Origin: Kitasatospora sp. NBC_00458
GTDB lineage: Bacteria; Actinomycetota; Actinomycetes; Streptomycetales; Streptomycetaceae
Length of the DNA: 64,000 bases
Assembly: GCF_036013975.1 (NCBI RefSeq)
Contig: NZ_CP107904.1
Coordinates: 6,163,001-6,227,000 of the forward strand
Reading direction: 5' to 3'
The notes below the pieces were generated by a model that worked only from the letters and a program-made list of their open reading frames with translations, searched no databases and was not told the origin of the DNA. Shown one piece after another: positions 20,968 to 28,902 of the stretch. The position numbers were made by a program, and so were the translations under genes. Within the stretch, counting starts at the first letter, position 1, and the number at the start of each line of letters is the position of its first letter.

Positions 20968-22452
20968 TCAGCGCCGTTCCAGGGTGACGGAGACCGGGGT
21001 GCCGGGCCGGGATCGCGGGAGGCGGATCCGGGCGCTGCCGGCCCGGTCGCCGGTCGGCTGGTCGAGCTCGACCAGGGCGCCGGCCGGCTGCACGGCGATC
21101 CGCACGCCGGTGGGGAACGCGGCGGCGGGCAGGACGAGTTCGGTGGCGTGCCCGGTGCCGTCGGCGGTCCACCGGACGGTGTGCGCGGTGCCGCTCGCGG
21201 TGGTGCGCGCCCCCGTTCCGGCCACCGCGGCCGGGTACGGGCCGAAGACCGGCTCGTCGCCGGGGGCCGGCCGCCCGGCCGGGTCGAGCGCGCAGTAGCC
21301 GCCGTCGCCCCGGCACCAGTACCACATCGCCCAGCCGGCGGCGAAGCCGTCCATGGCGTCGACCTGACGGCGGACCAGCAGGGTGTTGCCGGGCCGGCGG
21401 GAGTCGGGCGGCCCCCACTCGCCGACCAGCACGGGGAGGCGGTGCGCGGCCGGGTAGGCGGTGATCGCGGCGGTGTAGTCCTCCACGAAGCCGCCGGCCG
21501 GGTCCCAGTCGGCACCGGACTCGACGGCCGTGTCGTAGAAGTGCGGGGCGTAGCCGAGCCGGGGGGAGCCGGGGCGGGGGTCGGTGAAGCCCGGCAGCCG
21601 GGTGGGCACGCCCTGGCCGACCAGCACGGTCGGCTCGACGAACAGCCAGGCGTCCCGGTCGGCGCGGCGGACGGCGGCGATCAGCCGGCGGTACATGTCG
21701 GCGAGCCGGCCCTGCTCCAGCGCGGCGGAGGCGGCGGCGAGCACCGCCGGGTCGGTCGGGTCGCCGTCCACCGGGCCGAACGGCTCGTTGAACAGGTCGT
21801 AGCCCAGCAGTGAGCGGTGGCCGCGCAGTTCACGGGCCAGCCGGGTGTAGAAGTCGGCCTGCCAGGCGCGCAGGTCGGGGTCGTCGTAGAGGTGGCGGAA
21901 GGCGGCCTGGACGGCGGGCTGGAAGTAGCCGGCGAACCAGTCGTCGGGGTCGGCCTCGAACGGCAGGCCGTCGTCACGGGTGGCCCAGAGCGGGATGCCG
22001 CGGTCGCCGCCGCCGAACTTCGGCCCGTAGACGTCCTGGTGGAAGTCGACGAGGGCGAGCACGCCGTACCGGTCGGCCCAGCCGAGGAGCCGGTGCAGGC
22101 GGTCGAGCTCGGTCCGGTCCAGCCGTCCGCGTCCGGGCTCCAGCCTGGTCCAGGAGACGGCCACCCGGATCAGCGTGAAGCCCCGGGCCGCGATGGACCT
22201 GACGTCCTGCTCGGTGGCCTCGGCGTACTTGTCGAGGTTGAAGCCGCGCAGCTGCAGCCGGCGGCCGGCGGCGTCGACGGGGTCGGTCCGGCCGTCCGGG
22301 CCGGTGGCGGTGCCGGTGGGGAACGCCGGTGCGGAGCGCGGTGGCCGGTCGTGCGGATGGTCGCCGTGCGGTGGCCGGGCCAGGGCGGGCGGGGCCGACA
22401 GGACGGCGGAGGCGGCGAGCAGGAGGGCAACGGCGGTGCGGCGCAGGCGCAT
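20968..22452 (-). CDS. Secreted glycoside hydrolase family 5, endoglycoceramidase-like
   Basis: 494 residues. A signal peptide (MRLRRTAVALLLAASAVLSAPPALA) is followed by a TIM-barrel GH5 domain. The acid/base Glu is in LFNEPFG (about residue 223) and the nucleophile Glu in VLVGEWGPP (about 345). VDFHQDVYG is typical of the endoglycoceramidase/glycosylceramidase branch, which removes glycans from glycolipids. A C-terminal beta-rich region (about 400-494) resembles the accessory domain of that group. GGAGG lies 5 nt before ATG. The natural substrate is uncertain; steryl glycosides or glycosphingolipids are candidates. Confidence 0.88.
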   Translation of the reverse strand: MRLRRTAVALLLAASAVLSAPPALARPPHGDHPHDRPPRSAPAFPTGTATGPDGRTDPVDAAGRRLQLRGFNLDKYAEATEQDVRSIAARGFTLIRVAVSWTRLEPGRGRLDRTELDRLHRLLGWADRYGVLALVDFHQDVYGPKFGGGDRGIPLWATRDDGLPFEADPDDWFAGYFQPAVQAAFRHLYDDPDLRAWQADFYTRLARELRGHRSLLGYDLFNEPFGPVDGDPTDPAVLAAASAALEQGRLADMYRRLIAAVRRADRDAWLFVEPTVLVGQGVPTRLPGFTDPRPGSPRLGYAPHFYDTAVESGADWDPAGGFVEDYTAAITAYPAAHRLPVLVGEWGPPDSRRPGNTLLVRRQVDAMDGFAAGWAMWYWCRGDGGYCALDPAGRPAPGDEPVFGPYPAAVAGTGARTTASGTAHTVRWTADGTGHATELVLPAAAFPTGVRIAVQPAGALVELDQPTGDRAGSARIRLPRSRPGTPVSVTLERR

Positions 22453-22591
22453 CGGGGCCTCCGGAGCGGGGGAGGGTGGGGCCCGATGATGCCGGGGCGG
22501 GTCCGTCCGGCACAAGGGTGCGGGGTGCGGGGTGGTGTGCGGGGTGCGGTGCTGCGCCGTGGCCCCGCCGCCGCCGTGGGCCGGGCCGGTC

Positions 22592-23236
22592 TCAGTCGCC
22601 CGCGGGCTCCGGCGCCGTCGGCTCCGGGGCGGCAGGCCCGGTCGGCAGGGCGCTCGGCAGGTCGCCCGCGGCGGCGAGCCGGCCCCAGAGCAGGTCGGCG
22701 AGCGCCTGGACCATCCGGGCCCGCGAGCAGGGCTTGGACTCCAGCCACCAGTCGCCGGCCGCCAGTACCATCCCGGTGATGCCCCGCCCCCAGGCCTCGG
22801 CGAGGAGTTCGCGGTCGGCCCCGAGGTCGACCTGGCCCGCGACCGCCCGGGTGATCTCCTCGGCGATCTGCTTCAGAGCCGGCGCGAGCGCGTTCCCCGC
22901 GCCGCTCGGGTCGCCCGGCTCGGGGTGGGTGAGCAGCCGGTACACCTGCGGGCGGGACTCGATCCCGGCCAGGTAGGTGTCCAGGACGTGCTCGACCCGG
23001 TCGCGCCGCTCCAGCGGTTCGGCGAGGGCGGCCCGGACGGCGGCCAGCAGGCCGCCGGTGTGGCGCTCGGTCAGCGCCCGGATCAGGCCGTTCCGGTCGC
23101 CGAAGTGCCGGTAGAGGATCGGTTTGGTGATGCCGGCCTCGGCGGCGATCGCGTTCATGCTGGCGCCGGGACCATCGCGCTGGACGACCCGGTCGGCGGC
23201 GTTGAGCAACTGCTCCCGGCGGGGCTCTGGGGACAT
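22592..23236 (-). CDS. TetR-family transcriptional regulator
   Basis: 214 residues. The N-terminal helix-turn-helix (LLNAADRVVQRDGPGASMNAIAAEAGITKPILYRHFGDRNGLI, given here in outline only) lies at about residues 10-50; the rest is a helical ligand domain ending in a proline/alanine-rich tail. It is divergent from an acyl-CoA dehydrogenase gene, and GTTACC half-sites sit between them, so it probably represses itself and that gene in response to an acyl-CoA or fatty acid. That ligand is inference. Confidence 0.9.
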   Translation of the reverse strand: MSPEPRREQLLNAADRVVQRDGPGASMNAIAAEAGITKPILYRHFGDRNGLIRALTERHTGGLLAAVRAALAEPLERRDRVEHVLDTYLAGIESRPQVYRLLTHPEPGDPSGAGNALAPALKQIAEEITRAVAGQVDLGADRELLAEAWGRGITGMVLAAGDWWLESKPCSRARMVQALADLLWGRLAAAGDLPSALPTGPAAPEPTAPEPAGD

Positions 23237-23296
23237 GCGCTGTTCCTTCGCTAGGGCGTTGACACCGGTTACCAAGCAGTAGCAGACTCCGTCGAT

Positions 23297-23311
23297 GTTA
23301 CCCGAGGTAAC
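23297..23311. promoter_or_regulatory. TetR-type operator GTTACC-CGA-GGTAAC
   Basis: A perfect 6-bp inverted repeat with a 3-nt spacer in the TetR/acyl-CoA dehydrogenase intergenic region. A further GGTTACC half-site is at 23267-23273, next to a TTGACA (-35-like) at 23259-23264. Confidence 0.7.
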
Positions 23312-23350
23312 ACCCCGGTCGGCCGCACCCATCTCCGGAGGCACGCACCC

Positions 23351-24568
23351 ATGAGCACCTTCTCGCTGGACCCGGGCGAGGACCAGCTCGCCGTACGCGA
23401 CTGGCTGCACGGCTTCGCCGCCGACGTGATGCGGCCCGCGGCCGCCGAGTGGGACGAGCGCGAGGAGACCCCCTGGCCGATCATCCAGGAGGCCGCCAAG
23501 CTCGGCATCTACTCGCTCGACTTCTACGCCCAGCAGTACTTCGACCCCTCCGGCGTCGGCATCCCCATCGCCATGGAGGAACTGTTCTGGGGCGACGCCG
23601 GGATCGGCCTCTCCATCGTCGGCACCACGCTGGCCGCCGTCGCGGTGCTCGCCAACGGCACCGACGAACAGATCGGCACCTGGGCGCCGCAGATGTTCGG
23701 CACCCCGGACGACGTCAAGGTGGCCGCCTTCTGCTCCTCCGAGCCGGACGCCGGATCCGACGTCTCCGCGCTGCGCACCCGGGCCGTGTACGACGGGGCC
23801 GCGGACGAGTGGGTGCTGAACGGCACCAAGACCTGGGCCACCAACGGCGGGATCGCCGCCGTCCACGTGGTCGTGGCCACCGTCGACCCGGAGCTCGGCG
23901 CGCGCGGACAGGCCTCCTTCGTGGTGCCGCCGGGCACGCCCGGACTGAGCCAGGGCCAGAAGTTCAAAAAGCACGGCATCCGGGCCTCGCACACCGCCGA
24001 GGTGGTGCTGGACGCCGTGCGGGTGCCCGGGCACTGCCTGCTCGGCGGCAGGGAGAAGCTGGACGAACGCCTCGCCCGGGCCCGCGAGGGCGTCCGCAAC
24101 GGCGGGCGAAACGCGGCGATGGCCACCTTCGAGGCCTCCCGGCCGGCCGTCGGCGCACAGGCGATCGGCATCGCCCGGGCCGCGTACGAGGTGGCGCTGG
24201 ACTACGCGAAGACCAGGGTGCAGTTCGGCCGCCCGATCATCGACAACCAGGGGGTGGCCTTCCAGCTGGCCGACATGAAGACCCGGATCGACGCGGCCCG
24301 GCTGCTGGTCTGGCGGGCCTCCTGGATGGCCGCCAACAACCTGCCGTTCACCTCGGCCGAGGGCTCGATGTCCAAGCTGTACGCGGGTGAGACCGCCAAG
24401 TGGGTCACCGCGCAGGCGATGCAGATCCTCGGCGGCAACGGCTTCACCCGCGAGTACCCGGTCGAGCGGATGCACCGGGACAGCGCGATCTACTCGATCT
24501 TCGAGGGCACCAGCGAGATCCAGCGCCTGGTGATCGCCCGGGCCGTCTCGGGGCTCCCGATCCGCTGA
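23351..24568 (+). CDS. Acyl-CoA dehydrogenase
   Basis: 405-residue FAD-dependent dehydrogenase that introduces a trans-2 double bond into acyl-CoA during beta-oxidation or branched-chain acid breakdown. Family signatures: CSSEPDAGSDVSALRTRA (FAD/substrate loop), LNGTKTWATNGG, RVQFGRPIIDNQGVAFQLADM, and ILGGNGFTREYPVERMHRDS with the catalytic Glu in FEGTSEIQ (about residue 385). ATG begins MSTFSLDPGEDQ after GGAGG. It is divergent from a TetR regulator whose presumed operator lies in the 114-nt gap. Confidence 0.94.
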   Translation: MSTFSLDPGEDQLAVRDWLHGFAADVMRPAAAEWDEREETPWPIIQEAAKLGIYSLDFYAQQYFDPSGVGIPIAMEELFWGDAGIGLSIVGTTLAAVAVLANGTDEQIGTWAPQMFGTPDDVKVAAFCSSEPDAGSDVSALRTRAVYDGAADEWVLNGTKTWATNGGIAAVHVVVATVDPELGARGQASFVVPPGTPGLSQGQKFKKHGIRASHTAEVVLDAVRVPGHCLLGGREKLDERLARAREGVRNGGRNAAMATFEASRPAVGAQAIGIARAAYEVALDYAKTRVQFGRPIIDNQGVAFQLADMKTRIDAARLLVWRASWMAANNLPFTSAEGSMSKLYAGETAKWVTAQAMQILGGNGFTREYPVERMHRDSAIYSIFEGTSEIQRLVIARAVSGLPIR

Positions 24569-24672
24569 ACGGCCGCGCCGGGCCGCCGTCCGGTGCGGCC
24601 CGCAGCGGCCCGTGGCGGCCTGTAGCGGCCCAGCGCGGCGGATGGGGGCGACCAAAGCCGGCTGACGATCGG

Positions 24673-24740
24673 CTCTTTGCAAACAGCGCACTTTGCAAAG
24701 AGACGTCAACGGGCGGCCGCCCGGAGGGTGAGTCCGGTGG
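24673..24740. repeat. Duplicated TTTGCAAA element, copy 1
   Basis: Contains CTCTTTGCAAA and the palindrome CTTTGCAAAG, then ACGTCAACGGGCGGCC and GGTGAGTCCGG. It matches copy 2 (24810-24874) over about 68 bases. Its right half resembles the last codons and stop of the PAP2-like gene, so it looks like a displaced duplicate of that gene's 3' end. Confidence 0.85.
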
Positions 24741-24809
24741 AGCGGCTGGGGCGGCCCGGAGCGGCCGCCCGCGGGGCGGCGGGGCCGGCTGCCGGCCACT
24801 CCTCTGCCG

Positions 24810-24874
24810 CTCTTTGCAAAGAGTGCACTTTGCAAAGGGACGTCAGCGGGCGGCCCAGAAGGTGAGTCCGGCGG
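24810..24874. repeat. Duplicated TTTGCAAA element, copy 2
   Basis: Two adjacent perfect palindromes, CTCTTTGCAAAGAG (24810-24823) and CTTTGCAAAG (24828-24837), are followed by the 3' end of the PAP2-like gene. The palindromes look like operators but lie downstream of both neighbouring genes. Confidence 0.85.
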
Positions 24875-25430
24875 TGAGGCCGCCCACCGCCGCGCCGACG
24901 ATCGTCTGCGCGGTGGTGTGGTCCCGCAGCACCACCCGGGACCAGCCGATCAGCACGACCAGCGGGTACAGCAGCAGCCACCACGGGCCGAGCGCGATCG
25001 CCAGGCAGACCACCGCGCCGCTGGACACGGCGGTGTGCAGGGAGACCTTCCACCAGACGGTGATCGCCAGGATCGGCACCAGCGAGGCGAACATCGCCAG
25101 CACGATCGCCGTGAGGTCGGTCGGCGCGTCCAGTCCGAGCATCACCGCGAAGGCGGTCGCGACCGAGCCCATGACGAACGGGATGACCGTCAGCCGCCGC
25201 TGCCGGTGGCCGACGTGCCGGTCCTCCAGCGTGCCCCTGCGGATGCCGCGCTTGATGAACAGGGTCGGGACCACGGCCGTGAAGAGCAGCGCGAACACCG
25301 CCCAGCCGAGCCCGCTCCAGCCGTACCGCAGGCCGCCGAGCAGGAGCACCAGGCAGATGATCACGTTCTTCGGCTCCAGGCCGTCGGTGATCTGCCGGGC
25401 CCGGGTCGTCGAGGGCAGGGGCTCGGTCAT
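24843..25430 (-). CDS. PAP2-like membrane phosphatase
   Basis: 195-residue protein with five or six transmembrane helices. The C-terminal part resembles the phosphatidic acid phosphatase type 2 fold: WWKVSLHTAVSSGAV in place of the PSGH motif, and WSRVVLRDHTTAQTIVGAAVGG in place of SR-x5-H-x3-D. The last Asp is replaced by Ala, so activity is uncertain. Relatives in actinomycetes act on lipid phosphates such as decaprenyl or phosphatidylglycerol phosphates. ATG at 25430. Its 3' end is duplicated about 137 nt downstream. Confidence 0.75.
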   Translation of the reverse strand: MTEPLPSTTRARQITDGLEPKNVIICLVLLLGGLRYGWSGLGWAVFALLFTAVVPTLFIKRGIRRGTLEDRHVGHRQRRLTVIPFVMGSVATAFAVMLGLDAPTDLTAIVLAMFASLVPILAITVWWKVSLHTAVSSGAVVCLAIALGPWWLLLYPLVVLIGWSRVVLRDHTTAQTIVGAAVGGLTAGLTFWAAR

Positions 25431-25610
25431 CGCGCGGGTGCTCCAGAGGCTTGGCGGCAGGACGGTCGGATGATCGTATCGATCTGCCGTCAGCTGATCG
25501 GACCCGCGATCCCCGGCCCCGCCCTGGTCCGCGCCTCGGCCCCGGCGCCCGCGACCCGGCCCCCGGCCCCTGTGCCCCCGGCCCGCCCCGACCCGGCCGC
25601 GCTCGCGGGT

Positions 25611-26423
25611 TCAGAAGCGGGGCGGCCGGCGCTCCAGGAACGCGGCGAGCCCCTCGTGGACGTCGGGCGCCTCGCGGGAGCGCCGCTCCCACGGGGCGAG
25701 GGCGGCCGCGGCCTGCTCGGGGGCGACGGCCAGGGCGGCCTTGACGGCGCCGATGGTCTGCGGCGAGCGGGTGGTCAGCAGGCGGGCGAAGTCCAGGGCC
25801 GCGGCGTCCAGTTCGGCGGCCGGGAGGACCCGGTCGGCCAGGCCGAACGCGGCGGCCTCCGGGGCGGGCAGCAGCTCGCCGGAGAACAGCAGGTACTTGG
25901 CGCGGGACGGGCCGACCAGCCGGGCCAGCCGCAGCGTCGGCACCGCCGGGTAGACCACGCCGAGTTTGGCCGGGGTGATCCCCAGCCGGGCGTCCTCGGC
26001 GACGAACCGCAGGTCGCAGGCGACGGCGAGCTGGCAGCCGCCGCCGACGCAGGCGCCGTGCACCACGGCGACGGTCGGGTGCGGGAAGGCGGCGAGGGCC
26101 TCCTCGGCGGCGATGTTGACCGCGTGGTAGTCGTCGGCGCGGTCCGGATCGCCGTAGACCCCGGCGAGTTCGTCGATGTCGGCGCCGGCGCTGAAGGTGC
26201 CGCCCGCCCCGGTGACCAGCAGGACGCGCACGCCGGGCTGTTCGGCCAGCCGCAGCAGCACCTTCGGCAGGGCCTGCCAGATCTCCAGGGTGACGGCGTT
26301 GCGGCGGTGCGGGCGGTCGAACTCCAGGACCGCGACGCCGTCCTCGCCGAGGTGGGCGTTGAGGCCGTCGACGTGGGTGGGCAGCGGGGCTCGGTCCCGC
26401 GTCAGCAGCGGCCGGGCGGCCAT
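25611..26423 (-). CDS. Enoyl-CoA hydratase/isomerase family protein
   Basis: 270 residues of the crotonase superfamily. Visible are the substrate-binding FSAGADIDELAG loop, the oxyanion-hole segment VHGACVGGGCQLAVACDLRF, and the ITPAKLGVVYPAV region where the catalytic Glu of hydratases normally sits; here it is not clearly present, so isomerase or another crotonase activity is possible. The ATG at 26423 has GGAGG 5 nt upstream; a GTG two codons earlier would fall in that site. It is downstream of the GNAT gene on the same strand, separated by a hairpin. Confidence 0.9.
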   Translation of the reverse strand: MAARPLLTRDRAPLPTHVDGLNAHLGEDGVAVLEFDRPHRRNAVTLEIWQALPKVLLRLAEQPGVRVLLVTGAGGTFSAGADIDELAGVYGDPDRADDYHAVNIAAEEALAAFPHPTVAVVHGACVGGGCQLAVACDLRFVAEDARLGITPAKLGVVYPAVPTLRLARLVGPSRAKYLLFSGELLPAPEAAAFGLADRVLPAAELDAAALDFARLLTTRSPQTIGAVKAALAVAPEQAAAALAPWERRSREAPDVHEGLAAFLERRPPRF

Positions 26424-26512
26424 GGGCACCTCCGGAAGGGTGTGGGTGCGGCCACTCTCTCAGCACCCGCTCCGCCGGAGCGGGCCGGGGGCGCGCGTCC
26501 GGTCCGGGAGGT

Positions 26513-26538
26513 CCGGGCCGGCCCGTCGGCCGGCCCGG
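26513..26538 (-). terminator. Hairpin after the GNAT gene
   Basis: An 11-bp stem CCGGGCCGGCC with loop CGTC. A second small hairpin (CCCGCTCC-GCC-GGAGCGGG) lies at 26466-26484. Confidence 0.6.
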
Positions 26539-26553
26539 GCGCCGCCGGCGGGG

Positions 26554-27129
26554 TCAGGACGCCGCGGTGGCCCCGGACGCGCCGGTTCCGGGCTTCCACT
26601 CGTGGGTGAGCATCGACCAGACCTCGCCGTCGTGGTGGACGCCCTGGTGCAGGTAGGACTCCCGCATGACGCCCTCCAGCGTGAAGCCCAGCCGCTGGGC
26701 GACCGCCCGGCTGCGCAGGTTGTCGGGCCGGTTGTGCCACTCGATCCGGTGCATGCCCCGGGTGGTGAAGGCGTAGTCGACCAGGAGCCGGACGGCGGTG
26801 CTGATCAGCCCCCGGCCCTCGGCGGCCGGTTCGGTCCAGACGCCGATCTCGCAGGTGCCGGTCTTGGAGTCCCACTGCACGAACATCACGCCGCCGACCA
26901 GCGTGCCGTCCAGCCAGATCCCGAACAGCCGGGCCGAGTCGGCGGCCTGCCGGTCGGCGTAGCGCTGCAGGACGGTGCGGGCCGATTCGAGGTCCGTGGC
27001 GAGGGCGGCCCAGCCGATCCACCGGTCGATGTGGGCGCGGCCGCGCTCGATGTGGGCCAGGTACTCGGGGGCCTGCCACGGCTCCAGCGGGCGGAGCACG
27101 GCGTTCTCGGCGAGGGGGATGGCGAACAT
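26554..27129 (-). CDS. RimJ/RimL-type GNAT acetyltransferase
   Basis: 191 residues. The RimL-like pattern is clear: LRPLEPWQAPEYLAHIERGR at the N-terminus, GIWLDGTLVGGVMF, CEIGVWTEPAAEGRGLISTAVRLL with the acetyl-CoA loop, and HRIEWHNRPDNLRSRAVAQRLGF. It probably N-acetylates a protein terminus or a small amine. ATG at 27129 has only a weak AAAGG upstream. It is divergent from a TetR regulator with a shared palindromic operator, so it is probably that regulator's target. Confidence 0.87.
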   Translation of the reverse strand: MFAIPLAENAVLRPLEPWQAPEYLAHIERGRAHIDRWIGWAALATDLESARTVLQRYADRQAADSARLFGIWLDGTLVGGVMFVQWDSKTGTCEIGVWTEPAAEGRGLISTAVRLLVDYAFTTRGMHRIEWHNRPDNLRSRAVAQRLGFTLEGVMRESYLHQGVHHDGEVWSMLTHEWKPGTGASGATAAS

Positions 27130-27228
27130 GGGCGGGCCTTTCGCGGCGCGTGGGGCGGACGTGGTGCGGACGTGTGGGGCGGGGCGCGGTGGTGCCGGTC
27201 GTTCGTGTCGGTGTTCGTGCTGAGTCCA

Positions 27229-27252
27229 TACATAACAAACGTTTGGTACGTA
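27229..27252. promoter_or_regulatory. TetR operator between divergent GNAT and tetR genes
   Basis: A 24-bp near-perfect inverted repeat: core CAAACGTTTG at 27236-27245, flanked by TACATA on the left and TACGTA on the right. Its right end overlaps the TAAGAT hexamer used by the tetR gene, which predicts autorepression. Confidence 0.7.
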
Positions 27253-27256
27253 AGAT
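27251..27256 (+). promoter_or_regulatory. -10 element of leaderless tetR
   Basis: TAAGAT, 6 nt before the ATG at 27263. Confidence 0.55.
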
Positions 27257-27262
27257 AGCCCC

Positions 27263-27931
27263 ATGACGCCGGCCCGTGGAGATCATGAAGCCCGCCGCAC
27301 CGAGGTCTCGCAGGCCGTGTGGCGGGTACTGTCCACGCGCGGTTTCGAGGGGCTCACGCTGCGTGCGGTGGCCGCCGAGATGGGCTCCAGCACCGGGCTG
27401 CTCACCCACTACTTCCCGAGCAAGAAGGCCCTGGTCGCGCACGCGCTGGACGTCCTGGAGCGGCGTTCGGGCGCGCGGCCGCGGCGCACCGCGCCGACCG
27501 ACGGCAGTCCGCCGCCGACCGAGGGCCTGGCCCGGCTGCGGGCGGCGCTGCTCGACATCCTGCCGCTGGACGCGGCCGCGACGGCGGGCAACCGGATCTG
27601 GGTCGGCTCCTGGGACGTCGCGCTGGCCGATCCGGACCTGGCCGCCGCGCACGCGGCGCGGTACGGGCGGGCCCGTACCGTGCTGGCGGAGCACGTCGAG
27701 GCCGCGCAGCGGCGCGGGGAGCTGTCCCCGGAGGTGCCGGCGGCGCAGCTCGCGGCGGGGGCGCAGGCCTTCGCGCTGGGGCTGGTGGTGCAGTCGCTCT
27801 TCGCCCCGGGGGAGTTCCCGGCGGAGCGGCAGGTGGAGCTGCTGGACGCCTACCTGGTGGGGCTGGTGGCCGCGGCGGGTGGTGCCGGTCCGGACGGTGC
27901 GCCGGGTGCGGCCGTGGGCGCCGGGGGCTGA
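27263..27931 (+). CDS. TetR-family transcriptional regulator
   Basis: 222 residues. The helix-turn-helix (GLTLRAVAAEMGSSTGLLTHYF) is near residues 30-52; the C-terminal ligand domain follows the BetI-like pattern (NRIWVGSWDVALADPDLAAAHAARY) and ends in a Gly/Ala-rich tail. It appears leaderless, with the operator overlapping its -10 element. The divergent GNAT gene is the likely target. Confidence 0.9.
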   Translation: MTPARGDHEARRTEVSQAVWRVLSTRGFEGLTLRAVAAEMGSSTGLLTHYFPSKKALVAHALDVLERRSGARPRRTAPTDGSPPPTEGLARLRAALLDILPLDAAATAGNRIWVGSWDVALADPDLAAAHAARYGRARTVLAEHVEAAQRRGELSPEVPAAQLAAGAQAFALGLVVQSLFAPGEFPAERQVELLDAYLVGLVAAAGGAGPDGAPGAAVGAGG

Positions 27932-28191
27932 GCGGCGGTCGGGGCGGACGGTGCGGCCGGTGCGGACGGGCCGGGGCCGACCCGTCGGGGCGGACGGCCG
28001 GGCGGCGGAAGGTTCGAAAACGGGCATTCCGCCGGGCGCGGATTGCCGTTGTCCCTTTTCGCGGCGCTTTTGTGCGCGGTCATGACACGGATGGTCACGG
28101 GTTATGCGCTGTGGGTGCCCGGCATTCGCCGCGGCGGGGGGCGTGATGACAGGTCCGCCGTCTGCGCGGCCTGCGGGGAAAACGGTGTTGC

Positions 28192-28263
28192 GCCCCCAGC
28201 AGGATTCGAACCTGCGACCTACCGCTTAGAAGGCGGGTGCTCTATCCGCTGAGCTATGGGGGC
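28192..28263 (-). tRNA. tRNA-Arg (anticodon TCT)
   Basis: 72 nt. A 7-bp acceptor stem (GCCCCCA/TGGGGGC), D arm GCTC-AGCGGATA-GAGC, anticodon loop CTTCTAA (anticodon TCT, decoding AGA/AGG), and T arm GCAGG-TTCGAAT-CCTGC. The outermost anticodon-stem pair is a C-T mismatch. CCA is not encoded. Confidence 0.96.
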
Positions 28264-28902
28264 GGGACGGGCGGCGCCCGGATGGGCGTGACCGTTGCCG
28301 GGATCGGACGGTGGGCGCCAGGCGCCCGCTGTCCGTCCCCGTACCTGAGGGTGGGGTGTGGGGGTAGGCGGGCCCTTGCCCTGTCGGGGACAGGATAAGG
28401 GTGTCCAGAACCTCGGCCGGTTGTTACGACACCGCCGTTGGTGTGTCGGCCTCGGTGGAGCGGTCCGATAATCGCAGGTGAAGGCCGTGAGTGCAGCGGT
28501 CTGGCGGTGTTCCGCGCCGGACGTTGTGCACTCGTTACGGGGCTGTCTCCCCACCCGTTATGGATTCGGCACGGAGAAAGCGCCGCCGTCGAGGCCGGTC
28601 CCGGTGCGGGTGGGGGGCCGCATTCGGGTTCGCCCGGTCGGATGACGTGCGCGGACGGTCGGCCGCCCGCCCGCGGGGGCGTGCCGGACCCGGGCCCGAC
28701 CGGGGCGTTTGTTGTCATGGACCCGCAGATCCGGAGTCGGATGGTCGCACAAAGGCTGAAATTCACCCCTGCGAGTGACAGCGGTTTTCCACAGGCCCGA
28801 GTTGTCCACAGGATTTCCGATCCCCCTCGCGCGAATTTCCCGGGAAGCGCACTCTCGGCACGCACCGGTCGATTCCGTACGGTGCAACCGAGAGGACGGA
28901 GC
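28264..28902. other. Intergenic region upstream of ssb and tRNA-Arg
   Basis: About 640 bases without a supported gene. Contents: a GGGCGCC-A-GGCGCCC hairpin near 28317-28331, a CCTGTC-GGG-GACAGG hairpin near 28380-28394 that may belong to the tRNA-Arg leader, an A+T-richer stretch near 28730-28830, and two DnaA-box-like sites (see separate entry). Confidence 0.5.
28785..28810 (+). promoter_or_regulatory. Two DnaA-box-like sequences
   Basis: TTGTCCACA at 28802-28810 equals the streptomycete DnaA-box consensus; TTTTCCACA at 28785-28793 differs at one position. Both are in the same orientation, 17 nt apart, about 100 nt before the ssb start. Confidence 0.5.

Noticed and set aside
24444..24840. 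Possible short genes beginning within the TTTGCAAA repeats
   Set aside because: Both start codons fall inside the palindromes, and the frames are shadows of the acyl-CoA dehydrogenase gene or repeat sequence.
28785..28810. Chromosomal replication origin
   Set aside because: Only two DnaA-box-like sites and no dnaA, dnaN or large box cluster nearby.
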